DNA of 64,000 nt from Halisarca cf. caerulea. Its lineage: Eukaryota > Porifera > Demospongiae > Chondrillida > Halisarcidae. The stretch is from NCBI GenBank assembly GCA_963170055.1, contig CAUJGJ010000040.1, forward strand, positions 481,401-545,400. Direction: 5' to 3'. Below are positions 40,902 to 49,600 of the stretch, in pieces. Made by a program: the position numbers and the translations under genes. Positions within the stretch are counted from its first letter, which is position 1; each line of letters starts with the position of its first letter. Under the pieces are notes generated by a model. It saw only the letters and a program-made list of their open reading frames with translations. It searched no databases and had not been told where the DNA came from.

Positions 40902-41224
40902 GCCATCTTTGTGTTTCACGTAGGCCTGACGAAAGGTCCACAAAGACAATCTTAAAGTTACTTTATAAGCCTCTAGTCTGCTCAGGTACAAATTAGATAT
41001 GTTCTTGATCTTGTATAAGCATATTTCAGAACTGTATATCTTGTTACGCCGAAAATCAGGGGGGGTTGTAATAGTGCTTCGATAACGTCCGCCATTTTGT
41101 TGATATGTCCAAATTGGACATAACCTACCTGCGAAACACTCAAAAATTACCGGACAGACTCAAAACAGATTAACATTACAACAACGACTAAACACAAGCT
41201 GGACACAAACAAACAAAAATAATA

Positions 41225-42374
41225 CTATTCACAAACACAAAAATCACATGCACCACAGGATCCAAGCACAGAGGCAGCATTTCCACGCTGGATGGCGACG
41301 GCAATTCTCTGAACCAAGAATGCTCTAGACATGGGGTCTGAAGTGGTGGCAATGAGCCGCTGGCCGAGGTCTTGAATGAAGGCTTTGGTCTCCCTCCCGA
41401 AAGCCCCTAGGGTCTTAACTGCCACGGGCATGAAGATGTGGGTTGATTCCAGATGGGAGTACTTGGCATGCTTCTTGTTTTCTGCATCATTGGCTACAGC
41501 TCTGCCTTCCCTGACTGCCAGGGCCTGATGAGACGGAGCTAAGGTATCTGGACAAGTGGCATCCCAAACAAGGATCCTGCCCTGCTTCCTAGGAACAATG
41601 GTGGCCCCGTCTGGTCGCTTACCATCTGATCTGTACAGACCAGAGGGTTCTAGGTGAGAGGGGATCTTCAGGGAGGCAAGTGACCTCTTGATGATGTCAT
41701 TGACTGCAGCATGTCGAGAGTGGCGTCCCTTGCTGAAGCAGCAGCTCAGGCCATGAGTACCTAGTCTGCCGACCTCCTGGTTGCATTGAGTGCAGAGGTG
41801 TGGGTCACAAAGGGGGAGTCCTAGACGAAGGCCCAAGGCTATACGGATGACTTCATTGTCCATGCGTAAGCCTAAGGAAGTGCATGACTGGGGGAGCATC
41901 CAGCCAGGCTCCAGATTCCATGCAGGCTACTGAGAGCAATCTGGCTCTAGATGATGCATCTGGAGCTGAATTCAGAAGAGATTCATAGGTAGCTCGTACC
42001 TTAGGCAGGTCCCAGGATTTCTGTAGTGAAGCCAAGGAGCCGGTTGGACGAGGTTCTTTGTGATCGCTACCCCAGATAGCAAGTGCAGATTCCATGAGAT
42101 CAGATGAAATTGGGGGGCAATCTGTTGGCAGAATACAGCAGGCAAGGTCTGAACATCCCGCAGCTGAGGCCAGAAAGGCAGAAGGTGCCAGCTGAGATGC
42201 TCTGCGTATGCCTGTACCTCCATTACTGGTTGGTAGGGTTGCTTGGAGCCATGTAGTGTCTTGCTCTAGGTGAACATTAGTAATGTCACTGAGAAGTCTT
42301 CTTAGGAGGTTGTCATTATTATTATTAGACAACACAAAGTTTTTGACAGTGTTGGTTTTTACATTATCATTCAT
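41225..42374 (-). pseudogene. Non-LTR retrotransposon fragment: C-terminal zinc-finger and RPD-type endonuclease region, frameshifted
   Basis: Two overlapping minus-strand readings (42,374-41,853 and 41,899-41,225) belong to one protein tail and are separated by a frameshift near 41,880. The upstream part contains a post-RT region (WLQATLPTSNGGTGIRRASQ and following). The downstream part has a Cys/His cluster (residues 31-63 of that reading, CDPHLC, CTQC, GTHGLSCC, GRHSRH). It is followed by GKRPDG (residues 94-98) and RILVWDATCPDT (109-119). CCHC plus RPD...WDAT resembles the restriction-like endonuclease tail of R2/NeSL/HERO-type LINEs, by family knowledge. The RT catalytic domain is missing, so the insertion is strongly 5'-truncated; it abuts decayed satellite at about 42,390. 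The reading ends at a stop at 41,225-41,227. Confidence 0.8.
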
Positions 42375-42390
42375 GTTAAAGCCTATGTTA

Positions 42391-42810
42391 TTATTCTTTT
42401 CACAACGTTAACTTTGGAAACAGTACTCTAATTTTATGAAGAGCATAAAATTGCCAAAATCATAAAATATCTTATCAACAAGCATTGTAAATTATATTTT
42501 CTGCAAATCTCATGTTTTTAAGTTTGCAAAATACTTATAATTCTTTTTGCAACATTTACGTTATAAACATTTCTTTAAATTTAAGAACAGTACTTAATTG
42601 CCAAAAACGTAAATCATTTGCAAGCATAGTAATTTTATTTTCTGCAAATCATGTTTTTTTAGCTAGCAAATATGTTATCATTCTTATCACAATGTTAACT
42701 TTGGAAATAGTACTCAAATTTTATAGACAGCATAAAATTGTCAAAATTGTAAAATATCAACAAGCATTGTAAATTATATTTTCTTCAAATAACTTGTAAG
42801 TTTGCAAACA
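42391..42810. repeat. Decayed satellite relatives (older family, about 148-bp units)
   Basis: Units read roughly GCATAAAATTGCC, TATCTTATCAACAAGCAT, ATTTTCTGCAAATCA, GTTTGCAAA.TACTTATAAT and TTGCAAC.TTAACGTTA. They correspond block for block to the 145-bp monomer but are heavily diverged. Confidence 0.8.
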
Positions 42811-43706
42811 CAGGGTGTTTATATCCACCCGCAGCTGTTGGGAAATTGGTGCGTGCATGTCCCACAATTAGTAAACTACGTCACGGAAACAGTAAACAAA
42901 AATGACACACGTCATCAGAAATTTACTATGACGTAGCGATTTTTGCGCACATGTAGGCAGATAAACCTTGAAATACCTACTTTAACGACAGCTAAAACAA
43001 TTAAAAGAAAACAACTTACAACAAAATCAATTGTTTTTCCACCTAAACTGACTGTTGGCTCAAGGAAATAGAAGTTTTAGTAATATGCGTTCTCAAACTG
43101 GCGGGGAAGTGCCATTACGTCATGATGTTGCGCGACAAAAAATGTCCACTTTTCGATAGGTTGATAGAAAATCACTTTTACGGAATCGAAAGCTTCCTGA
43201 AAGTTTCTCTTTTGTTGGATATTTGGGTTTTGGATACTTGTTACTATTGATTTTCTGCTTGCATGAAGCAAATTATAACAAATAATCAGGTGAGCAACAG
43301 TAACAGGCAAATTTATTGCATTATTCTACCCGAATTTGCCCCCCAAAAGTGGTATTTCTCTTTATAAAAATGTTCAGACCAGTTATATTGCTAAGTGCAA
43401 GTAAAATCTAGCAAGATCATAGAATTTGCCAAGTATTAATGTAAGTTTTAACCAATTTGAATGGTATTTTCAATTCTGGAAGATGATTTGAGTCTTTTAC
43501 CAAAAGTTTTCAAACTGTCACCATTCGCTCAGTTTGCTTTGTTCATTACTCAAACACAATTATATTTACGACACATATGCATAACTTAACTTTTATGAAA
43601 GATAAGTGGTATTATACAGTGAAGTGGATGAAAATAACATGAAAAAAATTTAGTATTTTCATGACTGCCATTTTCAGCGTTATAGCCAGGCCATATATGC
43701 CCTCTG
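42811..43706. mobile_element. Non-autonomous DNA transposon inserted in old satellite, about 896 bp
   Basis: The flanks GTTTGCAAA and AAGTACTTATA fuse into the satellite phrase GTTTGCAAAGTACTTATA, showing a clean insertion. Ends are CAGGGTGTTTATAT and, inverted, CAGAGGGCATATAT (10 of 14 match). A 77-codon minus-strand reading (43,310-43,077) shows no recognised domain. No clean target duplication was seen. Confidence 0.6.
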
Positions 43707-44667
43707 AAGTACTTATATTTCATTTTGCAACATTAATGTTATAAACATTACTTTAAATTTAAGAACAGTACTCAATTGCCAAAATTATAATCTTATCAAC
43801 AAGTATAGTAATTTTATTTTCTTCAATTGCAAATCACGTGCTTTTAAGCTTACAAAAAATTTTATTATTCTGTGCACAATGTTAACTTTGGAAATAGTAC
43901 TCTATTTTTAAAACTGCATAAAATTGCCAATATATATAAAATATCTTATCAACAAGCATTGTAAATTTTATTTTCTGCATATCACATGTTTGTAAGTTTG
44001 TTGAGTACTTATAATTCATTTTGCAACATTAACATTATTAACAATACCTTAAATTTAAGAACAGCACTTAATTGCCAAAATAGTAAACAAGCTTATCAAC
44101 AAGCTTAGTAATTTTATTGTCTGCAAATCATGTTTTTAAGTTTGCAAAGTACTTATTATTTTTTTTCGCAAATTTAATGCTAGAAAGGTTACCCTAAATT
44201 TTGGACAGCATAAAATTGCCAGAATTGTCAAGTATTTTATCATATATGGCATAATAATTCTATTATCTGCAAATCACGTTTTCAAGTTTGCAAAGTACTT
44301 ATAATTTTTCACAACTTTAACGTTAGTAACATTACTCTGAATTTGTGAAAAGCATAAAATTGCCAAAGTGGTGAAAGTTTAATATCCTACAAATAAGCAT
44401 GGTAATTTTTATTTCTTGCAAATTACATGTTTCAAAGTTTGCAAATTATGTATAATTCGTTTTGCAACATTAACATCATAAACATTACTTTAAATTTATA
44501 AGAGCAGCACTTAATTGCCAAAATTGCAAACTATCTTATCAACAAGCATAGTAATTCTATTTTCTGCAAATCATATATTTTAAGCTTGTAAATGTTTTTA
44601 TTATTCTTTTTGCAACGTTAACTTTCGAAATAGAACTCTAATTTTATCAACAGCATAAAATTGCCAA
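43707..44667. repeat. Decayed satellite array with dimeric organisation (about 296 bp)
   Basis: The phrase AAGAACAGYAC.YAATTGCC recurs at 43,761, 44,057 and (as AGAGCAGCAC) 44,501, spacings of 296 and about 444 bp, i.e. 2 and 3 units of 148 bp. A second unit type with TAGTACTCTA and GCATAAAATTGCC alternates with it in part. This is an older higher-order layout than the 145-bp core. Confidence 0.8.
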
Positions 44668-45401
44668 CGCATGTGGGACATGCATGTCCAGATTTGTTTA
44701 TGATAGCACTCACCAGTCTGCTTAGTGATAAAATGTTATTTTCAGGCGCCTATAAAATATTAGTCATACAGTTATCTCGTGTTTCAGGCTGATATTCAGG
44801 CGTATACAAATGCCAAATCCGTGTTTAGTGACATTTACTGTCGTCACTGCTGGTTTGTCACACGCTTGCATGTGATCCAACTCGATGTTCTTCAGAATTG
44901 CAGTTTTCTTCTGGGTGCAACGCACAGAATCGCCGAAGAATGGTTTATATTTACTTCATATTGGGAGTTCACTACCCAACTCAACTTTTCCATTCATGGG
45001 AAATTGTACTTTGCTTCATGTTTAAAGTTATGGACGTTAGAAATTTTGCTGGTAAGCCCTGTTTTGTCATTACTCGAGTTTCGTAAAGAGCTGCTAGATC
45101 CCATGCATGGAGATTTTAGTAAATCTTCCGGTATATTGTTATACCAGTTTAATCATCCTTGGCGTGTTCCTGTGCTTTGCACCCAAGCGATTTCTGTCTC
45201 AAGTAGGGGTCAGCAAACCGGTCGTATTTTACTGATGAAGGACAGAAAGCCTTCGAAACAGTTATTATTAAAAAGTTTGAGTGTTGGTCTCTTAGAAAAG
45301 TGTTTAGCTATCCTTCCCAGACCCATACAGGCTGAGAATAAATCTCAAAAATCGATGTACATTTCACACCTATCAATTAGCGTGGACATGTCCCACATGT
45401 G
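44668..45401 (+). mobile_element. 734-bp inverted-repeat element inserted in old satellite, containing one long ORF
   Basis: Ends are CGCATGTGGGACATG and, inverted, CACATGTGGGACATG (14 of 15 match). Flanks rejoin into the satellite phrase GCCAA-AACTTATAAAATATC. A 2-bp AA repeat is the only possible target duplication. Most of the interior is occupied by the 207-codon ORF described separately. Confidence 0.65.
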
Positions 45402-45402
45402 A
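44779..45402 (+). CDS. Unrecognised 207-codon ORF inside the 734-bp element
   Basis: The reading starts MFQADIQAYTNAKSV and ends ...VDMSHM, with its stop just past the right terminal repeat. It has several Trp and Cys residues (CRHCWF, EEWFIF) and hydrophobic stretches (for example LWTLEILLVSPVLSLLEF around residues 85-102) and no motif I can assign. No transposase signature is visible. The candidate start lies directly after a splice-acceptor-like TGTTTCAG (44,785 or so), so it could also be an exon remnant or captured gene piece. A chance ORF is quite possible. Length covers about 85% of the element, unusual for 30-40% GC non-coding DNA. Confidence 0.25.
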   Translation: MFQADIQAYTNAKSVFSDIYCRHCWFVTRLHVIQLDVLQNCSFLLGATHRIAEEWFIFTSYWEFTTQLNFSIHGKLYFASCLKLWTLEILLVSPVLSLLEFRKELLDPMHGDFSKSSGILLYQFNHPWRVPVLCTQAISVSSRGQQTGRILLMKDRKPSKQLLLKSLSVGLLEKCLAILPRPIQAENKSQKSMYISHLSISVDMSHM

Positions 45403-45964
45403 AACTTATAAAATATCAACAAGATTTGCAAATTGTATTTTCTGCAAATCACATGTTTGTGAGTGTGCAAAGTACTTATAATTCATTTTTCAACGTTAAC
45501 TTCATAAACATTTTTAAATTTAAGAACAGCACTTAATTGCCAAAATGGTAAACTATCTTATCAACAAGCATAGTAATTTTATTTTTTGAAAATCACATTT
45601 TTTAGCTTACAAATATTTTTATTATTCTTATCGCACAATTAACTTCAGAAAATAGTACTCTAATTTTATGGACAGCATAAAATTACCAAAATTATAAAAT
45701 ATCAACATGCATTGCAAATTTTATTTTATGCAAATTACATGTTTGTAAGTTTGCAAAGTAGTTCTAATTTTTTTCTCAAAGTAAACGCTAGTATCAATAC
45801 TCCAAAATTTTGAAAATCACAAAATTGCCAAATTTAATATCCTAACAAACAAGCATGGTAATTTTTATTTTCTACAAATTACTTGTCTCAAAGTTTATGA
45901 ATTATTTATAATTCTTTTTGCAACGCTAACGCTAGAAACATTACTTTAAATAAAGAATAGCATT
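45402..45964. repeat. Decayed satellite relatives, last block before unique DNA
   Basis: Same unit types as in 43,707-44,667: AAGAACAGCACTTAATTGCC at about 45,522, GCATAAAATTACC at about 45,677, and a final TTACTTTAAATAAAGAATAGC near 45,941. No satellite sequence was seen further right. Confidence 0.8.
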
Positions 45965-46055
45965 TAGACCGGGTACAGTGTACAAATTCCTAAATCCCAC
46001 AGCTAATAATATGAAGTGAGATGTAGGAATCCACACACTGTACCCATGCAGTCTA
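45965..46055. mobile_element. Tiny inverted-repeat element, 91 bp
   Basis: The left end TAGACCGGGTACAGTGT and right end, inverted, TAGACTGCATGGGTACAGTG share TAGAC and GGGTACAGTGT. ATTCCTA is mirrored further inside. It folds almost entirely into a hairpin. Confidence 0.55.
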
Positions 46056-46223
46056 ACCCACCTCTGACTAGCTCTCTGCCTGTCTAGCCCCATGTGTGCC
46101 TAGTCCTATGTCCGTCTAGCTCCTTTTTGTATGCCTAGCACTATGCCAGTCAAGATTTATGCATGTCCATCCTCATACCTGTCTAGCCCAATATGTATAC
46201 CTAACCCTCTGTATGTCTATACC
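46056..46223. repeat. Degenerate CTAGCCC-type short tandem repeat
   Basis: Loose repeats of about 20-25 bp built on 'YGCCTGTCTAGCCCYATGTRTG' style words (CTAGCCCC, CTAGTCC, CTAGCTCC, CTAGCACT, CTAGCCCA, CTAACCCT). The pattern continues after the next element at 46,536-46,580, so that element landed in it. A similar composition appears at 62,570-62,660. Confidence 0.5.
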
Positions 46224-46535
46224 CAGTGTTAGAAATAGTGGTCAGCATTCGGACATTGTCCGACCATTTTGGCATTTTGTCCGACCCAAAAAAGTTTGGG
46301 TCAGACATTTGGCTGAGCACTACCTCATGTTTATTTCACACACACACAGTGATGATACCAAGTCATTTGCACTGAGAATGTCTATTTATGCTTTCATTAT
46401 TTGTTGATGGACATCTACTTTGGCACATGTGCGCTTCTCCAAAGATATGTCCGAGCAAATCTGAAATTGTCTGACCCAAAATAATGATGCTAGGACATTT
46501 GTTCATCCAACGCTTGCTCCTTATTTCTAACACTG
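46224..46535. mobile_element. MITE of 312 bp with 14-bp terminal inverted repeats and TATACC duplication
   Basis: The termini CAGTGTTAGAAATA and TATTTCTAACACTG are perfect inverted repeats. TATACC flanks both sides (46,218-46,223 and 46,536-46,541), a 6-bp target duplication. Subterminal GGACATTGTCCGACC and GGTCAGACATTTG motifs are partly mirrored. CAGTG ends recall hAT elements, but those normally make 8-bp duplications. Confidence 0.85.
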
Positions 46536-46749
46536 TATACCTATGCCTGTTCGGCCCTAGTCTTGCGTGGCCAGCCCCTTTTTCCAGTTCTCTGCACTTC
46601 CGTTTGAGGGAAAAAGGGTCTAGGACATAACGCCTGCTTTTTTGGTGCAGAGCGCCCAGGATTTTGGGTGCTAATTGTTAATTGACCCCTTTGATCTCAC
46701 CGTGGACAGGATATTGTCCAATTGATACCTCTGATCATTAGTAAACAAA

Positions 46750-46947
46750 ATGGCTGGAGTAGAAGCTAGTCTTGCAGCACTAGAATATTTTGGAGGGTTG
46801 CATTTAGGAGTCGGCACAATTGCTTGGATTAAAGGAGTTCGAGCTTAGGAAACGAATTTGATCATATTACCAATGGAAGCGCTACCAACAGGCTTTGGGA
46901 AGTCCATTATTTTTGGTCTGCTTTCCTTTGCTTCACCTAAACAGAAA
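46750..46947 (+). pseudogene. Possible relic of a RecQ-like DNA helicase N-terminal motif
   Basis: One frame read from ATG 46,750 gives a short stretch (MAGVEASLAALEYFGG...) with a TAG after 32 codons. In the same frame follows LPTGFGKSIIFGLLSFAS, which matches the Walker A (motif I) surroundings of RecQ-type helicases. The Q-motif region before it is scrambled and nothing helicase-like follows; TG-rich sequence begins at about 46,950. It is best read as a short decayed copy, perhaps carried by a transposon. A chance match cannot be excluded. Confidence 0.4.
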
Positions 46948-47323
46948 CACTGTGTGTATGTGTGGTGTTAATGTGTGTGTGTGTGGTGTGTTGGTAACCC
47001 TAAAATGAATGTGTAATGTCAATGCAAAGGTTGTGTATGCTTTACAATGCAAAATTCAGTATATGTTTAATCAAATGAAGCACAAAAGCTGTTTTTAACA
47101 TTTAATGACCATAGATGTACAAAGGAATCTTCATTTTGCACAAAACCTTTTTATGTATTAGAACAAAAAGCCCAAACAAGACTGTTCCTCTCTTTTTACT
47201 GTATTTGCCACTGTGAACGTTTTGCATTATCTATGGTCAAACCGACTTACCTCGATTTATGCACAACTAAAAACCCTTTGTTAAGACTGTTCCAATATGC
47301 ATGCGTGTATGCACACTTACATA

Positions 47324-47324
<1 letters not shown>
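46948..47324. other. Non-coding stretch with TG-rich start
   Basis: TGTGTGTGTGTGGTGTGTTGG opens this stretch near 46,971; the rest shows no gene, terminal repeat or RNA gene that I can support. Confidence 0.5.
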
Positions 47325-47378
<54 letters not shown>

Positions 47379-47390
47379 ACACACACACAA
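47325..47390. repeat. (CA)n microsatellite
   Basis: About 25 uninterrupted CA units, then ACGTGAC and a further short CA run, directly bordering the next MITE. Confidence 0.95.
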
Positions 47391-47392
47391 CA

Positions 47393-47673
47393 CAGTGTTA
47401 GTTGTCTGACCATTTTGGCATTGTGTGATTCAAAATACTTGGATCAGACATTTGTCTGAGCACAATATTAATAGTGCAAGACTCTCCTGCTGTGAAATCT
47501 AATAAAGGATTTTATAGGGTAGAATCAATAATATTCTGAAATTTGAAATAAAAGTTAGAAAGCATGGCTTATGTACTTTCTAAAAAGTCAAAACAAAACT
47601 GAAATTATCCAATCTAAAATGATAAAGCTAGGATACTAGTCTGGTCAACATCTGTTCCTTAATTCTAATACAG
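47393..47673. mobile_element. Second, more diverged copy of the CAGTGTTAG MITE
   Basis: The ends CAGTGTTAG and TTCTAATACAG, and the internal order (TCTGACCATTTTGGCATT, GGATCAGACATTTGTCTGAG, AAAATGATAAAGCTAGGA), match the 46,224-46,535 copy with small deletions. No clear target duplication remains beside the CA repeats. Confidence 0.75.
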
Positions 47674-48379
47674 TACACACACATACCCACACACCCACAC
47701 ACAGTACAACCAAACCCTACCCAACCCGACCCGATTCCTTCACTGTATTGTTCAAATCATATAATTACTCTAGAGAATACTGATATGAATACAAAAAAGT
47801 AGAGAGAACCACGGACACGGGGGGGGGGGGGAGGGGGGGTGTACTGATGTGATCATGTGATATTATTCATGATGTGATCACAGGGTACAATTACTTCCTG
47901 GCAAGTCGGGGCAAAAAGAGTTGGGTAACCAGGCCTAGGACACAGGTTCATGAGTTAGGTTAGGTTAGGTTAGCTTATTTTGACTGGGGAAGCCTTAAAG
48001 AATGTATAAGAAAGGAATAACATGCAGGAAATGAGTAAAACTACTCCACTGGCAAGGCCAGAGAGGAGCAACAGTTCGAAATACAAAACTCTTCAAACGG
48101 CATGGTGGCAGGCCGCACATATGCTGCAACATTTCTGATGAACTTTTACGCATCGATAAATATATCAGGCAGCAGTGCAAATTTGCTATGGGGTCTCCAA
48201 GTTACTAGCTACCACCGTCTTTCACGTTCTTGTGTAGTTTAAAGTGATACCCTATCTCCTGGTTACTGTCTAGCATCTTCGTATTCAATGGTCGTCGAAC
48301 TCTTCCTCTTTATAGTGAGTCTCGCGTCGCACTGACCCACTAGCCATTAGGGACCTCTCGCCTCCATGATGTCATAATA
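47674..48379. other. Gene-free stretch with CA-like and poly-G tracts
   Basis: It contains ACACACATACCCACACACCC-type sequence, a G-run at 47,819-47,839 (G13 A G7) and a partly palindromic GTGATCA...TGATCAC segment near 47,850-47,880. Four TTAGG units occur near 47,955. A 61-codon minus-strand reading at 48,180-47,995 has no recognisable family. Confidence 0.5.
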
Positions 48380-48458
48380 TATATTGATTCTCAGTTCTGC
48401 CATCTTCATCACGGGATGGAAACCAAAATGGCCGCCAGATAATCGTTAGATTCACTGT
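48380..48458 (+). promoter_or_regulatory. Probable promoter and 5' UTR exon of the DMXL-like gene, with two YY1-like motifs
   Basis: CTGCCATCTT (48,398-48,407; AAGATGGCAG on the other strand) and CAAAATGGCCGCC (48,424-48,436) resemble YY1 sites often found at housekeeping start sites. A strong donor GTGTAAGTT gives an exon end at 48,458, pairing with the acceptor TTTTGCAG at 48,568 across a 110-bp intron. ATGs in this segment reach TAA at once, so it would be untranslated leader. The transcription start itself cannot be placed. Confidence 0.45.
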
Positions 48459-48568
48459 GTAAGTTCTCTTTCCTAGCCCCGTTGTCGTACCACTATCATT
48501 TGGGTGGGAAGTCTTCTAGTTGCTTGAGTTTGAAACCTATAACACAACCTTACATTTTTATTTTGCAG

Positions 48569-48669
48569 GGTCGAAGCTTGTCGTATCATGTATGGATTAC
48601 ACGGTGCAGTAAATCACGGAAGGCAGTCTTACAGCGTTGGATATTTGAAGAAAAAACCCTTTTTGGTTG
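48569..48669 (+). CDS. DMXL: DmX-like (rabconnectin-3 alpha) protein, first coding exon
   Basis: The exon follows the acceptor TTTTGCAG. From ATG 48,588 it reads MYGLHGAVNHGRQSYSVGYL..., matching the conserved opening of DmX-like proteins (LTGAVNPGD.CYSVG). The chosen donor G|GTTTTA at 48,670 leaves one base of a Gly codon, exactly the phase needed by the exon at 54,249. A better-looking donor at 48,702 (GGG|GTAAGG) is out of phase for that join. The protein family is a huge WD40 scaffold that binds Rav/V-ATPase regulators on endosomes and synaptic vesicles, by family knowledge. Start and donor are inferred. Confidence 0.55.
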
Positions 48670-48748
48670 GTTTTAACAACTTTAAGTCCTTTATGGGAGG
48701 GGTAAGGGTAGGGCTTTGTTATAAGGTCAGTACCAACGTCAATCTATA

Positions 48749-48927
48749 AGGTAAAGGGGGGTAATTTGGAACAGGGCCTGTAACTTTTGTTGTGGTTAAG
48801 TTACCCAACTATCCTTGCTACTGCCAAACTCCCCCTTCATGGAGACAATACAGACGTGAAATGATGGATGTAGTTTGTGGTTGACACAGCTTTTGGCCTG
48901 ACTGTTCCAAATTGCCCCCTTTTACCT
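48749..48927. mobile_element. MITE with AGGTAAAGGGGG ends, TA-flanked, 179 bp
   Basis: The left end AGGTAAAGGGGGGTAATTTG and the inverted right end AGGTAAAAGGGGGCAATTTG continue to GGAACAG on both sides, with two mismatches. TA at 48,747-48,748 and 48,928-48,929 fits a Tc1/mariner-type target. Confidence 0.85.
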
Positions 48928-49110
48928 TACATTTTCACGATTTTGCTTGTTCTCTATAGGCCCTTTCAGCATTTGGTAAACACAAGTGGGCACTTCTATT
49001 GTCACGAGTTACCCAAATGGTTGTTCCCTATTATAGAATCGCAATTGTCTATGGGAATTGGGATTCAGCAGTGGCTAATATGAGCATAGAGTATCTATGA
49101 TCATAAAGTA

Positions 49111-49289
49111 GGGTAAGGCAGGGTAACTTGGAATGACCGAGTAAAAGCAGTGTAAGTAGTAAGCAACAGGTACAATTTTTCGGTCAGTAATGTCTCCATG
49201 AATTGAGTGTTCAGCAATAACAAGTATGGCTGGGCAGCTTGATCATAGCATTAGATCCAGGCCCTGTGCCAAGTTACCCCACTTTACCC
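49111..49289. mobile_element. Related MITE with GGGTAA..GGGGTAACTTGG ends, TA-flanked, 179 bp
   Basis: The left end GGGTAAGGCAGGGTAACTTG and the inverted right end GGGTAAAGTGGGGTAACTTG are flanked by TA on each side (49,109-49,110 and 49,290-49,291). Length and ends mark it as a sibling of 48,749-48,927. Confidence 0.85.
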
Positions 49290-49600
49290 TATCTATGCTA
49301 TTATATGGGCAAACAGCGTAGCTGCATTGATACCCTCTTTTACACTGTACTGAGTTTTAAAGTACAAATAAAGGTTGTATATGTGAATACTGCATATGAA
49401 ATACATTGCATTTATAGCATTAGTTCAGTTTGCATGTACCATGACTGTCATAGTATGGTATGGTATCATATTAGACTGGAGAGGCCACTAGCCCAATGGA
49501 CTACTACAAAGGTTCCCAGTTGAAATTAAATAAAGTTATAAAAATTACATGCAAAGATAGGATATACATAGGTGGATTTACAATTTAAGATAACTTAAAC

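Larger units (their letters stand above)
39293..41133. repeat. Nested inverted-repeat composite marked by four copies of an 18-bp motif
   Basis: The motif CGCAGGTATGTTATGTCC lies on the plus strand at 39,293-39,310 and 39,557-39,574. Near-identical copies lie on the minus strand at 40,507-40,524 (one change) and 41,116-41,133 (one change). The sequence inward of the motif pairs 39,557 with 41,133 (both continue TGTCCAATTT...CAAAATGG) and 39,293 with 40,524 (both TGTCCGA). The arrangement suggests interleaved or nested non-autonomous elements with these ends. No target duplication could be assigned with certainty. Confidence 0.6.

Noticed and set aside
47952..47973. Telomeric repeat (TTAGG)
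   Set aside because: Only four tandem units, one of them changed, with ordinary unique sequence around.
48670..48702. Stronger splice donor GGG|GTAAGG at 48,702 for the first DMXL coding exon
   Set aside because: It leaves phase 0 while the next recognised exon needs one carried base. It would require an unseen extra exon, though it remains possible.
49465..49535. Truncated tRNA-derived SINE (TAGCCCAATGG and GGTTCCCAGTTGAA resembling A and B boxes)
   Set aside because: The boxes are too close together, the B box is a poor match and no second copy was seen; too weak to list.
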